This document shows, one piece after another, positions 52,734 to 60,325 of a stretch of 64,000 nt of DNA (position 1 is its first letter; each line of letters starts with the position of its first letter). The position numbers were made by a program, and so were the translations under genes. Location: positions 1,054,001-1,118,000 of the forward strand of contig CAVZSF010000005.1 in assembly GCA_963777895.1 (NCBI GenBank). Direction: 5' to 3'. The notes below the pieces were generated by a model. That model ran no database searches. It worked only from the letters and a program-made list of their open reading frames with translations, and was not told where the DNA came from. The DNA is from UBA2241 sp963777895 (lineage in GTDB: Bacteria; Actinomycetota; Thermoleophilia; UBA2241).

Positions 52734-52765
52734 CGCGACCGGCGGCCGAAAGGCCGCCGGTCGCG
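52734..52765 (+). terminator. hairpin terminator
   Basis: CGCGACCGGCGGCC (52734-52747) pairs perfectly with GGCCGCCGGTCGCG (52752-52765) around a GAAA tetraloop, followed by TTGTG. It closes the unit ending at 52711. Confidence 0.75.
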
Positions 52766-52837
52766 TTGTGCGCCCGGTTCGGCGTTCATCAGTTCCGCCT
52801 GCGGCCGGTCATCGGTTTCACGGTTCACCTGTCGACC

Positions 52838-52866
52838 TTGACCCTCGCGCATCCCGTTGTTAACAT
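52838..52866 (+). promoter_or_regulatory. promoter of rrf2-iscS-iscU-mnmA
   Basis: TTGACC (52838-52843) and TAACAT (52861-52866) are 17 bases apart. The operator-like inverted repeat begins at the next base. Confidence 0.7.
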
Positions 52867-52891
52867 AATCCCAACGGTATCGGTTGGGATT
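52867..52891 (+). promoter_or_regulatory. candidate Rrf2/IscR-type operator
   Basis: AATCCCAAC (52867-52875) and GTTGGGATT (52883-52891) form a perfect 9-bp inverted repeat with a 7-base spacer. It covers the predicted transcription start, between the -10 box and the rrf2 gene, so binding of the Rrf2 protein would repress its own operon. Confidence 0.65.
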
Positions 52892-52908
52892 TCTGCGGAA
52901 GAGGCCTC

Positions 52909-53322
52909 ATGAAGATCACCTCACGCACAGAGTATGGCCTGCGCGCCATGGTCTTCCTCGCAACGAGCGGAGGGGCTCGTCCGGTGCCGCTCAGCGAGAT
53001 CGCCGGCGCTGAAGCCATCCCGGCGCCGTTCCTGGAGCGGATCCTGGCCACCCTGAGAAATGCCGGGCTCGTCCAGACGACGAGGGGTGCGAGTGGCGGC
53101 TACGCGCTTACGAGGGAGCCGAACGAGGTCACGGTGGCCGACATCGTCACCGCTCTCGAAGGCCCGCTCGCCTTGGTGGACTGCCTGCCCGGGGATGCGA
53201 ACTGCCCGCGGGCCGAGAACTGCGCCTCGCGCGTGGTCTGGCGCCGCCTCGACGAGGCGATCACCGGCGCGCTTGGCGCCATCACGCTCAACGACCTGAT
53301 CGCCGAGGTGGTGCCGTCATGA
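52909..53322 (+). CDS. Rrf2 family regulator, IscR-like with three cysteines
   Basis: A 137-residue winged-helix repressor (MKITSRTEYGLRAMVFLA, then ILATLRNAGLVQTTRGASGGYAL). Cys92, Cys99 and Cys105 (C-x6-C-x5-C) closely match the Fe-S ligand spacing of IscR, so it very probably senses Fe-S cluster status. It is the first gene of a unit with cysteine desulfurase, scaffold and tRNA thiolase, exactly the functions such regulators control. A perfect inverted repeat overlaps its promoter. It overlaps the start of iscS by four bases. Confidence 0.9.
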   Translation: MKITSRTEYGLRAMVFLATSGGARPVPLSEIAGAEAIPAPFLERILATLRNAGLVQTTRGASGGYALTREPNEVTVADIVTALEGPLALVDCLPGDANCPRAENCASRVVWRRLDEAITGALGAITLNDLIAEVVPS

Positions 53323-54506
53323 ACGGGAACGGCCGGGACGAACGTCCCAGCGTGTACTTCGACCACGCCGCGACCACCGCGGTCGACCCGCGCGTGCTCG
53401 AGCAGATGCTGCCGTACTTCACGGAACGCGCGGGCAACCCGTCCGAGCTGCACGCTGCGGGCCGCGAGGGGCGGAGCGCCGTCGAAGCGGCACGCGCCGC
53501 CGTCGCGGCCGCCCTCAACGCGAGCGACAAGGAGATCCTCTTTACCAGCGGCGGGACGGAGGCCGACAACCTCGCGCTGTACGGCCCGCTCAAGCGCCTC
53601 GGGCAGCCCGGCCACCTGATCGTGAGCGCCATCGAGCACCCGGCCATCATGGAAACGGCGCGGGCGTTGAACCGCGACGGCTGGGACCTCGACTTCGCCC
53701 CGGTGGACGGTGTCGGCATGGTCGATGTCGACGCCTACGCGAAGCTCTTCCGCCCCCACACGAAGCTGGCCTCGATCATGTACGCGAACAACGTGGTCGG
53801 CACGATCCAGCCCATCAAGGAGCTCGCTCGCATCGCGCACGACAAGGGCGCGCTCTTCCATACCGACGCCGTCCAGGCCGTGGGCGCCGTGCCCATCGAC
53901 GTCCAGGATGTGGGCGTGGATCTGCTCTCGCTCTCTGGCCACAAGTTTTACGGGCCCAAGGGCACCGGGGCACTGTACTACCGGCGCGGCACCAAGATGG
54001 CCGCCCTCCTGCACGGCGGCGGCCACGAGCGCCGCCTGCGTTCCGGCACCGAGAACGTGCCGGCCATCGTCGGGCTCGGCGCCGCCCTCACGCTGGCCCT
54101 CGAAGAGATGCCGGCCGAGCGGCCGCGTCTCGAGGCGCTGCGCGACCGGCTCACGGCCGGCGTTCTGGCGGCCGTGCCCGACTCCATCCCTCTGGGCCAT
54201 CCCACGAAGCGCCTGCCTGGGAACGTCGCCTTCAGCGTGCGCTACATCGAGGGCGAGTCGATGCTGCTCCAGCTGGACGCCGCGGGCATCATGGTGGCCA
54301 GCGGGTCGGCCTGTGCCAGCGGCTCCCTCGAGCCGTCGCACGTCATCCTCGCCCTCGGCTTCGGGGCCGAGGAGGCGCATGGCAGCCTTCGGCTGAGCCT
54401 CGGTCGCGAGAACACCGTCGAGCAGGCGGAGTACTTCCTCGAGGTCTTCCCGCCCATCGTGGCGCGGCTGCGGCAGATGAGCCCCCTCTACCAGAAGCAG
54501 GCGTGA
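53319..54506 (+). CDS. iscS: cysteine desulfurase (NifS/IscS family)
   Basis: A 395-residue PLP enzyme that takes sulfur from cysteine for Fe-S clusters and tRNA thiolation. The PLP lysine is in LSGHKFYGPKG (Lys209), and the persulfide cysteine in ASGSACASGSLEPSH (Cys332). YFDHAATTAVDP and GGTEADNLAL mark the N-terminus. The length and active-site loop fit the group I NifS/IscS enzymes. It lies between the Rrf2 regulator and iscU and should supply sulfur to both iscU and mnmA. Confidence 0.95.
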   Translation: MNGNGRDERPSVYFDHAATTAVDPRVLEQMLPYFTERAGNPSELHAAGREGRSAVEAARAAVAAALNASDKEILFTSGGTEADNLALYGPLKRLGQPGHLIVSAIEHPAIMETARALNRDGWDLDFAPVDGVGMVDVDAYAKLFRPHTKLASIMYANNVVGTIQPIKELARIAHDKGALFHTDAVQAVGAVPIDVQDVGVDLLSLSGHKFYGPKGTGALYYRRGTKMAALLHGGGHERRLRSGTENVPAIVGLGAALTLALEEMPAERPRLEALRDRLTAGVLAAVPDSIPLGHPTKRLPGNVAFSVRYIEGESMLLQLDAAGIMVASGSACASGSLEPSHVILALGFGAEEAHGSLRLSLGRENTVEQAEYFLEVFPPIVARLRQMSPLYQKQA

Positions 54507-54662
54507 GGCGGCGGCGGCGGATACCCGGGGCAGGCCTGGCGAAGGACCTGCGTGGCGGCGCGGCAGCGGACATGATCGACCCGACGTCCGTGATGGCGGA
54601 GGAGCGGACATGAGCGAACGATTACGAGCGGATGCCCCGACGGGCGCGCGTGAGGTGAAGGT

Positions 54663-55094
54663 ATGTACACCGAACTGGTGATGGACCACTTCAGCAACCC
54701 CCGCAACGTGGGGGAGATCGAGGACGCCGACGGCGCCGGGCAGATCGGCAACCCGGTCTGCGGCGACGTCATGCGCATCACGATCAGCGTGGCCGACGAT
54801 CGCATCGACGACATCAAGTTCAAGACGTTCGGCTGCGGCGCGGCCGTGGCCACGTCCAGCATGGTCACCGAGATGGTGATGGGGAAGACCCTGGGGGAGG
54901 CCGCCGAGGTCTCTAACAGGGCGGTAGCCGAAGCCCTCGGCGGCCTCCCCTCGCACAAGTTGCACTGCTCGAACCTGGCGGCCGACGCGCTGCACCTGGC
55001 GATCGCCGACTATCTGGAGAGGGCAGGCCGCTCCGACGAGATCGCGCAGATCCTCGAGACGCTGCCCAAGGAGCACGACCACGCCGAAGGGTGA
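54663..55094 (+). CDS. iscU: Fe-S cluster assembly scaffold IscU/NifU
   Basis: A 143-residue scaffold on which Fe-S clusters are built. The three cluster cysteines are Cys33 (NPVCGD, with the conserved Asp35), Cys58 (FGCGA) and Cys102 (KLHCSN). YTELVMDHFSNPRNVGEI is the standard N-terminus. It follows iscS after 156 bases in which I see no gene, and has a GAGGTGAAGG ribosome site. mnmA follows 12 bases later. Confidence 0.95.
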   Translation: MYTELVMDHFSNPRNVGEIEDADGAGQIGNPVCGDVMRITISVADDRIDDIKFKTFGCGAAVATSSMVTEMVMGKTLGEAAEVSNRAVAEALGGLPSHKLHCSNLAADALHLAIADYLERAGRSDEIAQILETLPKEHDHAEG

Positions 55095-55106
55095 CCGACT
55101 GATCGG

Positions 55107-56240
55107 ATGAGCGCTGTGCCCTCGTGTCTCGTCGCCCTCAGCGGCGGCGTCGACAGCGCGGTAGCCGCGCTGCTGCTGCGCCGCTCCGGCGTCGAGCGAC
55201 TCGAAGGCGCCATCGTCTCGCTGTGGCCGGGCGACGACCCACGCAGCTGCTGCGGTCCGACGGCGATCGGCCGCGCGAGAGCCACGGCCGAGGAGCTCGG
55301 TATGCCCTTCCGCGTGCTCGACGACCAGGCGCGCTTCGCGCGCGACGTCGTCGAGCCGTTCGTCGTCGCCTACCTCTCCGGCGAGACGCCGAACCCCTGC
55401 GTGAACTGCAATCCGGCGCGGCTTGCCAGCCTCGTGACGCTGGCGGACGAGCTCGGGCTCGACCAGGTCGCCACCGGCCACTACGCGCGCCTCGCATGGC
55501 GCGACGGCGAGCCGTTCGTGGCGCGACCGCGCGACCGCGCCAAGGACCAGTCGTACATGCTGGCGACGGTGCCTCCGGAGACGCTGGCCCGTCTCGCCTT
55601 CCCGCTGGGCGAGGCTACCAAGGCTGAGGTGCGCGGTCTGGCCCGTTCGGAGCACCTCCCGCCTGCGGATCAGCCCGAGAGCCAGGAGGTGTGCTTCGCA
55701 CCGGACGGCTACCGGAGGTTCCTCGAGGAGCGTGGCGTGCGGCCGCGGAAGGGGCCGATCGTCGATGGCACCGGCGTCGTGCTCGGAGAGCACGACGGCC
55801 ACTGGCTCTTCACGATCGGCCAGCGCCGCGGCCTCAACGTCTCGGCCGACGCGCCGCTCTACGTCGTCCGAGCGCCATGCCGCGACCAACACCATCGTGG
55901 TGGCGTCCGCCGAGACGCTCGAGAGCGACCGAGGTGGTCGTCGACGGTCTGGTCGACCGAGGGATCGGCGCCCGGCCTGTCACCGTCCAGCTTCGCTACC
56001 GCTCGGCGGCCGTGCCTGTTGCGTCCGTCGAGCGTGGCTCCCCTCGAGTCGTCAGCTCCCGGGGGTCGGAGGCCGCACTCGAGCCAGTCGCTCCCCGGAG
56101 CCCGGCGCCCTGGCGCGGCCGGCGTGCGCTCGTGCGCCTGGCGGCGCCCTTCGCCGCGCCGGCCCCCGGCCAGACCGCCGTGTTCTACGACGACGACAGT
56201 CGTCGTCGGCCACGGCGTCATCGGGGCCTCAGCGCGATAG
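55107..56240 (+). CDS. mnmA: tRNA 2-thiouridine(34) synthase MnmA (three frameshifts near the 3' end)
   Basis: An ATP-dependent thiolase of the wobble base in tRNA-Lys, -Glu and -Gln. The PP-loop is VALSGGVDSAVAALLL, the first catalytic cysteine is in NPCVNCN, the second in SQEVCF, and HDGHWLFTIGQRRGL marks the central domain. Surplus bases near 55869, 55924 and 56198 break the frame in the C-terminal barrel; removal gives about 376 residues ending in HGVIGASAR. It uses sulfur from IscS, which fits its place in this unit. Confidence 0.92.
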   Translation: MSAVPSCLVALSGGVDSAVAALLLRRSGVERLEGAIVSLWPGDDPRSCCGPTAIGRARATAEELGMPFRVLDDQARFARDVVEPFVVAYLSGETPNPCVNCNPARLASLVTLADELGLDQVATGHYARLAWRDGEPFVARPRDRAKDQSYMLATVPPETLARLAFPLGEATKAEVRGLARSEHLPPADQPESQEVCFAPDGYRRFLEERGVRPRKGPIVDGTGVVLGEHDGHWLFTIGQRRGLNVSADAPLYVVRAPCRDQHHRGGVRRDARERPRWSSTVWSTEGSAPGLSPSSFATARRPCLLRPSSVAPLESSAPGGRRPHSSQSLPGARRPGAAGVRSCAWRRPSPRRPPARPPCSTTTTVVVGHGVIGASAR

Positions 56241-56266
56241 CGACAGGATCAGCTACTCCGACGAGA

Positions 56267-56285
56267 ACCGAGCGCGAGGCTCGGT
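56267..56285. terminator. possible hairpin downstream of mnmA
   Basis: ACCGAGC (56267-56273) pairs with GCTCGGT (56279-56285). It may end the rrf2-mnmA transcript, but lies inside the scrambled region and has no U-tract. Confidence 0.3.
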
Positions 56286-56340
56286 CGGTCGGCTTGGAGA
56301 GCGGACGCGCCGGCGTCTGCAGCTGGTACACCGGCGCCGA

Positions 56341-56526
56341 CTATATATCGTGCAGCCGATGGACGTCGTAGTACTCGTCGAACACGGTGCCACCGAAGCG
56401 ATCCAGGTCGACGACCCGCACGGCGGCCGAAAGCAGGAGGAGTGCGGCGAACGACGCCGGGCTCATCGTGAACGGGGAGTACGGTCCTGCAAGGGTCGAC
56501 CCAGCCTGGCGCGCTCCGTGGCCCAT
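56341..56526 (-). pseudogene. N-terminal fragment of a PMT-type mannosyltransferase, inverted
   Basis: On the minus strand, residues MSPASFAALLLLSAAVRVVD then FGGTVFDEYY match the start of dolichyl-phosphate-mannose protein mannosyltransferase family membrane enzymes (first helix followed by the catalytic FDE). The reading frame stops after about 60 codons; a shifted frame continues with AARYIVGAGVP to about 56280. The part that should come next, HPELGKLL, lies on the opposite strand immediately beside the 5' end of this fragment. The piece is therefore inverted relative to the rest. Confidence 0.6.
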
Positions 56527-56684
56527 CCGGAGCTCGGGAAGCTGCTCATCGCAGCCGGGATCGCGGTCCTCGGCGACGATCCGTGGGGTTGGCGGCTTCC
56601 CGCGACGCTCGCCGGCGCGCGCTGCTGGGCTCGGTGCCCTGGGAGTACTACGACCGTCTGATGGTCTTCACGAGGTACCGCTAG
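56524..56684 (+). pseudogene. fragments of the same PMT-type mannosyltransferase, internally deleted
   Basis: On the plus strand, HPELGKLLIAAGIAVLGDDP then WGWRLPATLAGA is the segment after the catalytic loop of PMT-family enzymes. A +1 shift near 56624 joins it directly to LLGSVPWEYYDRLMVFTRYR and a stop at 56682-56684, which resembles the very C-terminus of such proteins. Several hundred central residues are missing. Either a real deletion and inversion, or a misassembly, produced this remnant. It overlaps the end of the convergent glycosyltransferase gene. Confidence 0.55.
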
Positions 56685-58024
56685 GCGGGGCGCAGGACTC
56701 GTCCACTGCGGACGGCTCTGCCCTGGTCTCCTCCTGGCAGGCCGACCTCAAGCGCACGACGTGGGCGGCGGCGACCACGCCGGCGGCGACGAGGATAAGG
56801 TTCCGCAGGATCACGACCACGGTCGGACCTGAGTTGAAGTGCACGAACCGTACATAGAGGCCTGGGAACTCGATCTGTGTTAGAAGCATGGCGATGAGAC
56901 AAAGCGCGGCGGCCACACGCGGCAGAGGCAGGTGGCCGGCGAGGCAGAGGGCGACGACCGGAAGGATCCAGACGAGATACTGGGGTGAGAGGACTTTGCT
57001 GGTACACACCAAGGCGAGCACGAGTGCAAGGGTGACCGCAACGAGCTGCTCCGGGTTCCGCAGTGCCTGCCGCGCCTTCCATACGAAGACGTACAGGAGG
57101 CCGATGGCCGCCGCAAGCAGCCACGGAGAGAGCTGCGCCGCGAAACGAGCGCCTGGGGCCGAGACGTTCATCGAGCCGTAGCTGCCAACGAACGACACGT
57201 CGCGATCGTCAGACAGGACCGCCGCGAGATAGGGCGTCGCAAGGACGCTTTCGATCTGGAGCGGACGCTCGGCGTGGTATCTGATCGGGTACGTAAGACC
57301 CTGGGTCGAGTGCACCGCGAAGACCGCGAAGGGCAGGATCGCGGCGAGCGCGAAGACGCCTGCCGCGACGGCAGCCCTGCGCCGGCCCTTGGTGACGAGT
57401 AGCACCAGGGGAAGGAGAACGGCCGGGGTCAGCTTGAGGGCGAAGCCGAGGCCGACGAGCAGCGCTGCCACCGCCGGCCGCCGGCGGACCAATGCGAGCA
57501 GCGCTCCGGCGAAGACGGCTGCCACCACCGCGTCGTAGTGGGTGGCTGCGACCGCGCCCGCGGCCAGCGTGAGCACCGCGAAGGCGGCCGCCGCCGCGAG
57601 GGGACGTTCGAGTCCTCTCCAGAGCCGCACCGCGGTGAGGGTCGTGAGCAGCGCCGCTCCCGTCATAACGGCGATCATCTCGATACTGAACCAGCGCTCG
57701 TAGACTGCGACGCTCGCGCCTTTAGGCGCCAGAAGGAAGAACGGCACGGCCAGGGGCGGGTATTCCAGCGGGAAGTCCGAATAGGGCCAGAGCCCGCCCG
57801 CACATCTTGTCGGCACGGAAGAGATAGACGAGCGCGTCCGAGAACTGGTGGAAGTAGTAGCCCATTCTGAGCTCCCAGAAGAGCACGATGAGCACTACCC
57901 AGGCGATCAGCTCAAGGCTCGCCGCCGCGGCGAGCAGCAGGGCGAGCTCCTTCCTCGACAATGCGGCCGGCGGACGTTCAGGCAGCGCGGCGCTGTGGGC
58001 GGGAACGGACTGAGCGTGGGACAT
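56668..58024 (-). CDS. glycosyltransferase family 87-like (DUF2029) integral membrane protein (one frameshift)
   Basis: About 451 residues with roughly nine to ten membrane helices. The N-terminal helix is followed by YFHQFSDALVYL, with an Asp in the first outer loop, and by PYSDFPLEYPPLAVPFFLL, a stretch typical of GT-C polyprenyl-phosphate sugar transferases of the GT87/DUF2029 type. Later SPQYLVWILPVVAL is also characteristic. A surplus base near 57796 breaks the frame between KMCG and GLWPYSD. Such enzymes attach mannose or arabinose to lipoglycans or proteins outside the cell. The start at 58024 is divergent from the gene at 58168. Confidence 0.8.
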
Positions 58025-58167
58025 GCTCCCAGATTCGCTCTCCCAACGGGCATCCCTGTGGGCGTCCTGGAGGCGTCGTCTGGGCGCAGAGCGGGCACGA
58101 AGGAAGAGTATGATACTGTTCGCTGACGGTCGTTGACCCTCGTCCCCGGGCCCGGAGGAGACACGTC

Positions 58168-58590
58168 ATGGAGTCCATTCTCGCCACCGTGGCAGTAAGC
58201 ACGTCCTCACTCGTGTTGCGCTACGCGGCCGCCTTCTTCTTCGTCGTGGTCGCCATCTTTGCGGCCTACGCCCTGTACCGCACAGGCAAGACGCTGCAGC
58301 GCGTGGAGAAGGTGCTGGACGACGTCGACCAGCAGGCGATGCCGCTGCTGGGCAAGGCGGGCACGACGATCGACGAGGTGAACGTCTCGCTCGCCAACGT
58401 CGGCGAGATCACCAAGGACGTCTCCCAGATGACCGAGAAGGTCGACAAGATCGCCGGGGCCGTCGAGGGCGCCGTGACGACGCCGGCGCGCAAGGCGGCA
58501 GCCTTCAGCGCCGGCGCGAGCGAGGCCGTCAAGACGTTCTTCAAGAAGGGCGACGAGGCGGGGACGACCCAAGAGGGGACGACGCCATGA
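58168..58590 (+). CDS. DUF948-like membrane-anchored coiled-coil protein
   Basis: A 140-residue protein with one membrane helix (YAAAFFFVVVAIFAAYALY) followed by a heptad-patterned region (LQRVEKVLDDVDQQAMPLLG through VDKIAGAVEGAV), as in DUF948 proteins of Gram-positive bacteria, which are often stress-induced. GGAGGAG precedes the ATG. It overlaps the next gene by four bases and begins a run of four small genes that ends with the anti-sigma/sigma pair. Confidence 0.75.
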   Translation: MESILATVAVSTSSLVLRYAAAFFFVVVAIFAAYALYRTGKTLQRVEKVLDDVDQQAMPLLGKAGTTIDEVNVSLANVGEITKDVSQMTEKVDKIAGAVEGAVTTPARKAAAFSAGASEAVKTFFKKGDEAGTTQEGTTP

Positions 58591-58931
58591 AGCTCCTCAG
58601 CAGCTTGCTCGGCGCCGCCGTCGTGACGGGCGCCGGCGTCGCCTACTACGCCTACCGGAAGCACTGCGACACGGGGCAGAGCTACCTCGACATCGTCAAG
58701 CAGCTCCCCGGCGAGGTGCAGCGCCGCGCCGGCGAGGCCGTGTCCGAGGGCAGGGCCGCGGCGCGTCGCCGCGACCAGGAGATGGCGCGTCAGCTCCAGA
58801 CGGGCTCGTCGGCGCCGGCCTCTCCGGCGGCGGCGACCTACGGCGCCGCCGACATGCCGCCGGCGCCCGCCGAACCGCCGGCGACGGCGGACGGCGAGAC
58901 CTTCTCAACGCCGGTTTCCGCGGTATCCTGA
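58587..58931 (+). CDS. YtxH-like small membrane protein
   Basis: A 114-residue protein with a short N-terminal hydrophobic segment (LLSSLLGAAVVTGAGVAYYA), a charged helical middle and a Pro/Ala-rich tail. It resembles YtxH-type general-stress proteins, which often follow DUF948 genes, as here. Its start overlaps the stop of that gene. No enzymatic motif is visible, and the family match is by layout rather than by a strong motif. Confidence 0.6.
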   Translation: MKLLSSLLGAAVVTGAGVAYYAYRKHCDTGQSYLDIVKQLPGEVQRRAGEAVSEGRAAARRRDQEMARQLQTGSSAPASPAAATYGAADMPPAPAEPPATADGETFSTPVSAVS

Positions 58932-58936
58932 GTCTC

Positions 58937-59332
58937 ATGGAAGCAGTGATCCGGCTGGACGTCGCCGCGTCGATGTCCGCGTTTCCGACCGTACGCATGG
59001 TGCTCGGCGGCGTCGGCGCGCGGCTCGACTTCTCGCTCGAGGAGCTCGACGACCTGTACCTGGCCGCCGAGGAGCTCTTCCGCGGCGTGATCGAGGCCGA
59101 CGGCGCCAAGCGCATCGTCCTCACGCTGCGTCTCGACGAGTCCGCCCTGCACATCGAAGTCGGCGACTTGAGCTCGCCTGAGCTGCGCAGTCTGCTGAAG
59201 CCCCAGGAGCAAGGGGAGGCGTGCCTCGACCTGTGCCGCGTGCTCGCCGGCACGGTGGACGAGGTCGTCCTGCGTGACGGCGAGAACGGCTATAGCGTCA
59301 CCCTGAGCAAGGCTCGAAAGGCATTGGTTTGA
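58937..59332 (+). CDS. RsbW-like anti-sigma factor with degenerate ATP site
   Basis: A 131-residue protein with the GHKL fold order of RsbW/SpoIIAB. The N-box, which should contain ExxxN, reads EELFRGVIEA, so the Mg-binding Asn is replaced by Arg. The G1 region IEVGDLSSPEL keeps an Asp but lacks GxG, and the G2 region has no glycine-rich loop. ATP binding and kinase action are therefore doubtful. Its TGA overlaps the TTG start of the sigma factor gene (TTGA), so the two are translationally coupled and this is very likely that sigma factor's partner. Confidence 0.75.
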   Translation: MEAVIRLDVAASMSAFPTVRMVLGGVGARLDFSLEELDDLYLAAEELFRGVIEADGAKRIVLTLRLDESALHIEVGDLSSPELRSLLKPQEQGEACLDLCRVLAGTVDEVVLRDGENGYSVTLSKARKALV

Positions 59333-60258
59333 CCCCTCGCGAAGAACGCCATATCCACGACCCGCTCGACCTCAAGACGCCCTTCAAGGACGACGAGGGG
59401 GACGAAGAGGTCTTGGCGGAAGAACCTCAGGATCACGGCGAGCGCGCCGCCGACAGTCAGGGACGCGGCAAGGACGAGTCCGAGAAGCTCGACCAGTACC
59501 TGCTGCGCCGCTACCACCTGTACGGCGACCGCAAGGCGCGGGAGCAGCTCATCACCATGTACCTCCCGCTGGTGCGCTCGCTCGCCCGCCGCTACGCGTC
59601 CCGCGGCGAGCACTTCGACGACCTCGTGCAGGTGGGCGCGATCGGCCTGATCAAGGCCATCGACCGCTTCGACCTGACGCGCGGCGTCGAGCTGACGACC
59701 TACGCGACGCCCAACATCGTCGGCGAGATCAAGCGTTACTTCCGCGACAAGGGCTGGTCGGTGCGCGTGCCGCGCGGCCTGCAGGAGCTCAACATCCGCC
59801 TCAACAAGGTGATCGACGAGCTCGTTCCCAAGCTGCAGCGCTCGCCCACGATCAACGAGCTCGCCGAGGCCGCGGGGGCCACCCCCGAAGAGGTCCTCGA
59901 GGCGCTCGAGACGAGCCAGGCCTACAACTCCGTCTCCCTGCAGGCCTCGCCCGGCGGCGAGGGCGGCGAAGAGGACGCCGGTCTCATCGACTACCTCGGC
60001 GGCGAGGAAGAGGCCTACGACACGATGGAGGACCGCACGACGCTCGCGCCGGGCTTCGCGAAGCTCGACAAGCGCGAGCGGTATATCCTCCACCTGCGCT
60101 TCTTCGAAGGCCTCACGCAGAGCCAGATCGCCGAGCGCGTCGGCATCTCGCAGATGCACGTGTCGCGCCTGATCCGGCGCTCGCTGGAGAAGCTGCGCGA
60201 GGAGATCGGCGACGTCGACGGCCGCCCGCTCCAGCAGACCGACGATCTGCGGGAGTAG
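59329..60258 (+). CDS. alternative sigma factor, SigB/SigF/SigG-type group 3
   Basis: A 309-residue sigma-70 family protein. Region 2 is YLPLVRSLARRYASRGEHFD and DLVQVGAIGLIKAIDRFDLTRG with the -10-melting segment TYATPNIVGEIKRYFRDKGW. Region 3 has VRVPRGLQELNIRLNKVI and SPTINELAEAAGATPEEVLEA. Region 4 is RERYILHLRFFEGLTQSQ and IAERVGISQMHVSRLIRRSL. These are the hallmarks of stress/sporulation sigma factors controlled by anti-sigma partners. About 50 charged residues precede region 2. The start is a TTG inside the upstream anti-sigma stop. Confidence 0.92.
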   Translation: MTPREERHIHDPLDLKTPFKDDEGDEEVLAEEPQDHGERAADSQGRGKDESEKLDQYLLRRYHLYGDRKAREQLITMYLPLVRSLARRYASRGEHFDDLVQVGAIGLIKAIDRFDLTRGVELTTYATPNIVGEIKRYFRDKGWSVRVPRGLQELNIRLNKVIDELVPKLQRSPTINELAEAAGATPEEVLEALETSQAYNSVSLQASPGGEGGEEDAGLIDYLGGEEEAYDTMEDRTTLAPGFAKLDKRERYILHLRFFEGLTQSQIAERVGISQMHVSRLIRRSLEKLREEIGDVDGRPLQQTDDLRE

Positions 60259-60325
60259 GGCGCGCGGCCGGCGCCAGCCGGGAGCTGCGCGCCCACCGAC
60301 ATCGACGACCACAGAGGACTGAAGA

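Noticed and set aside
60259..60325. T-box leader for alaS, or for hisS or aspS
   Set aside because: The gap before alaS is only 67 bases and no T-box core motif is present; hisS and aspS overlap their upstream genes.
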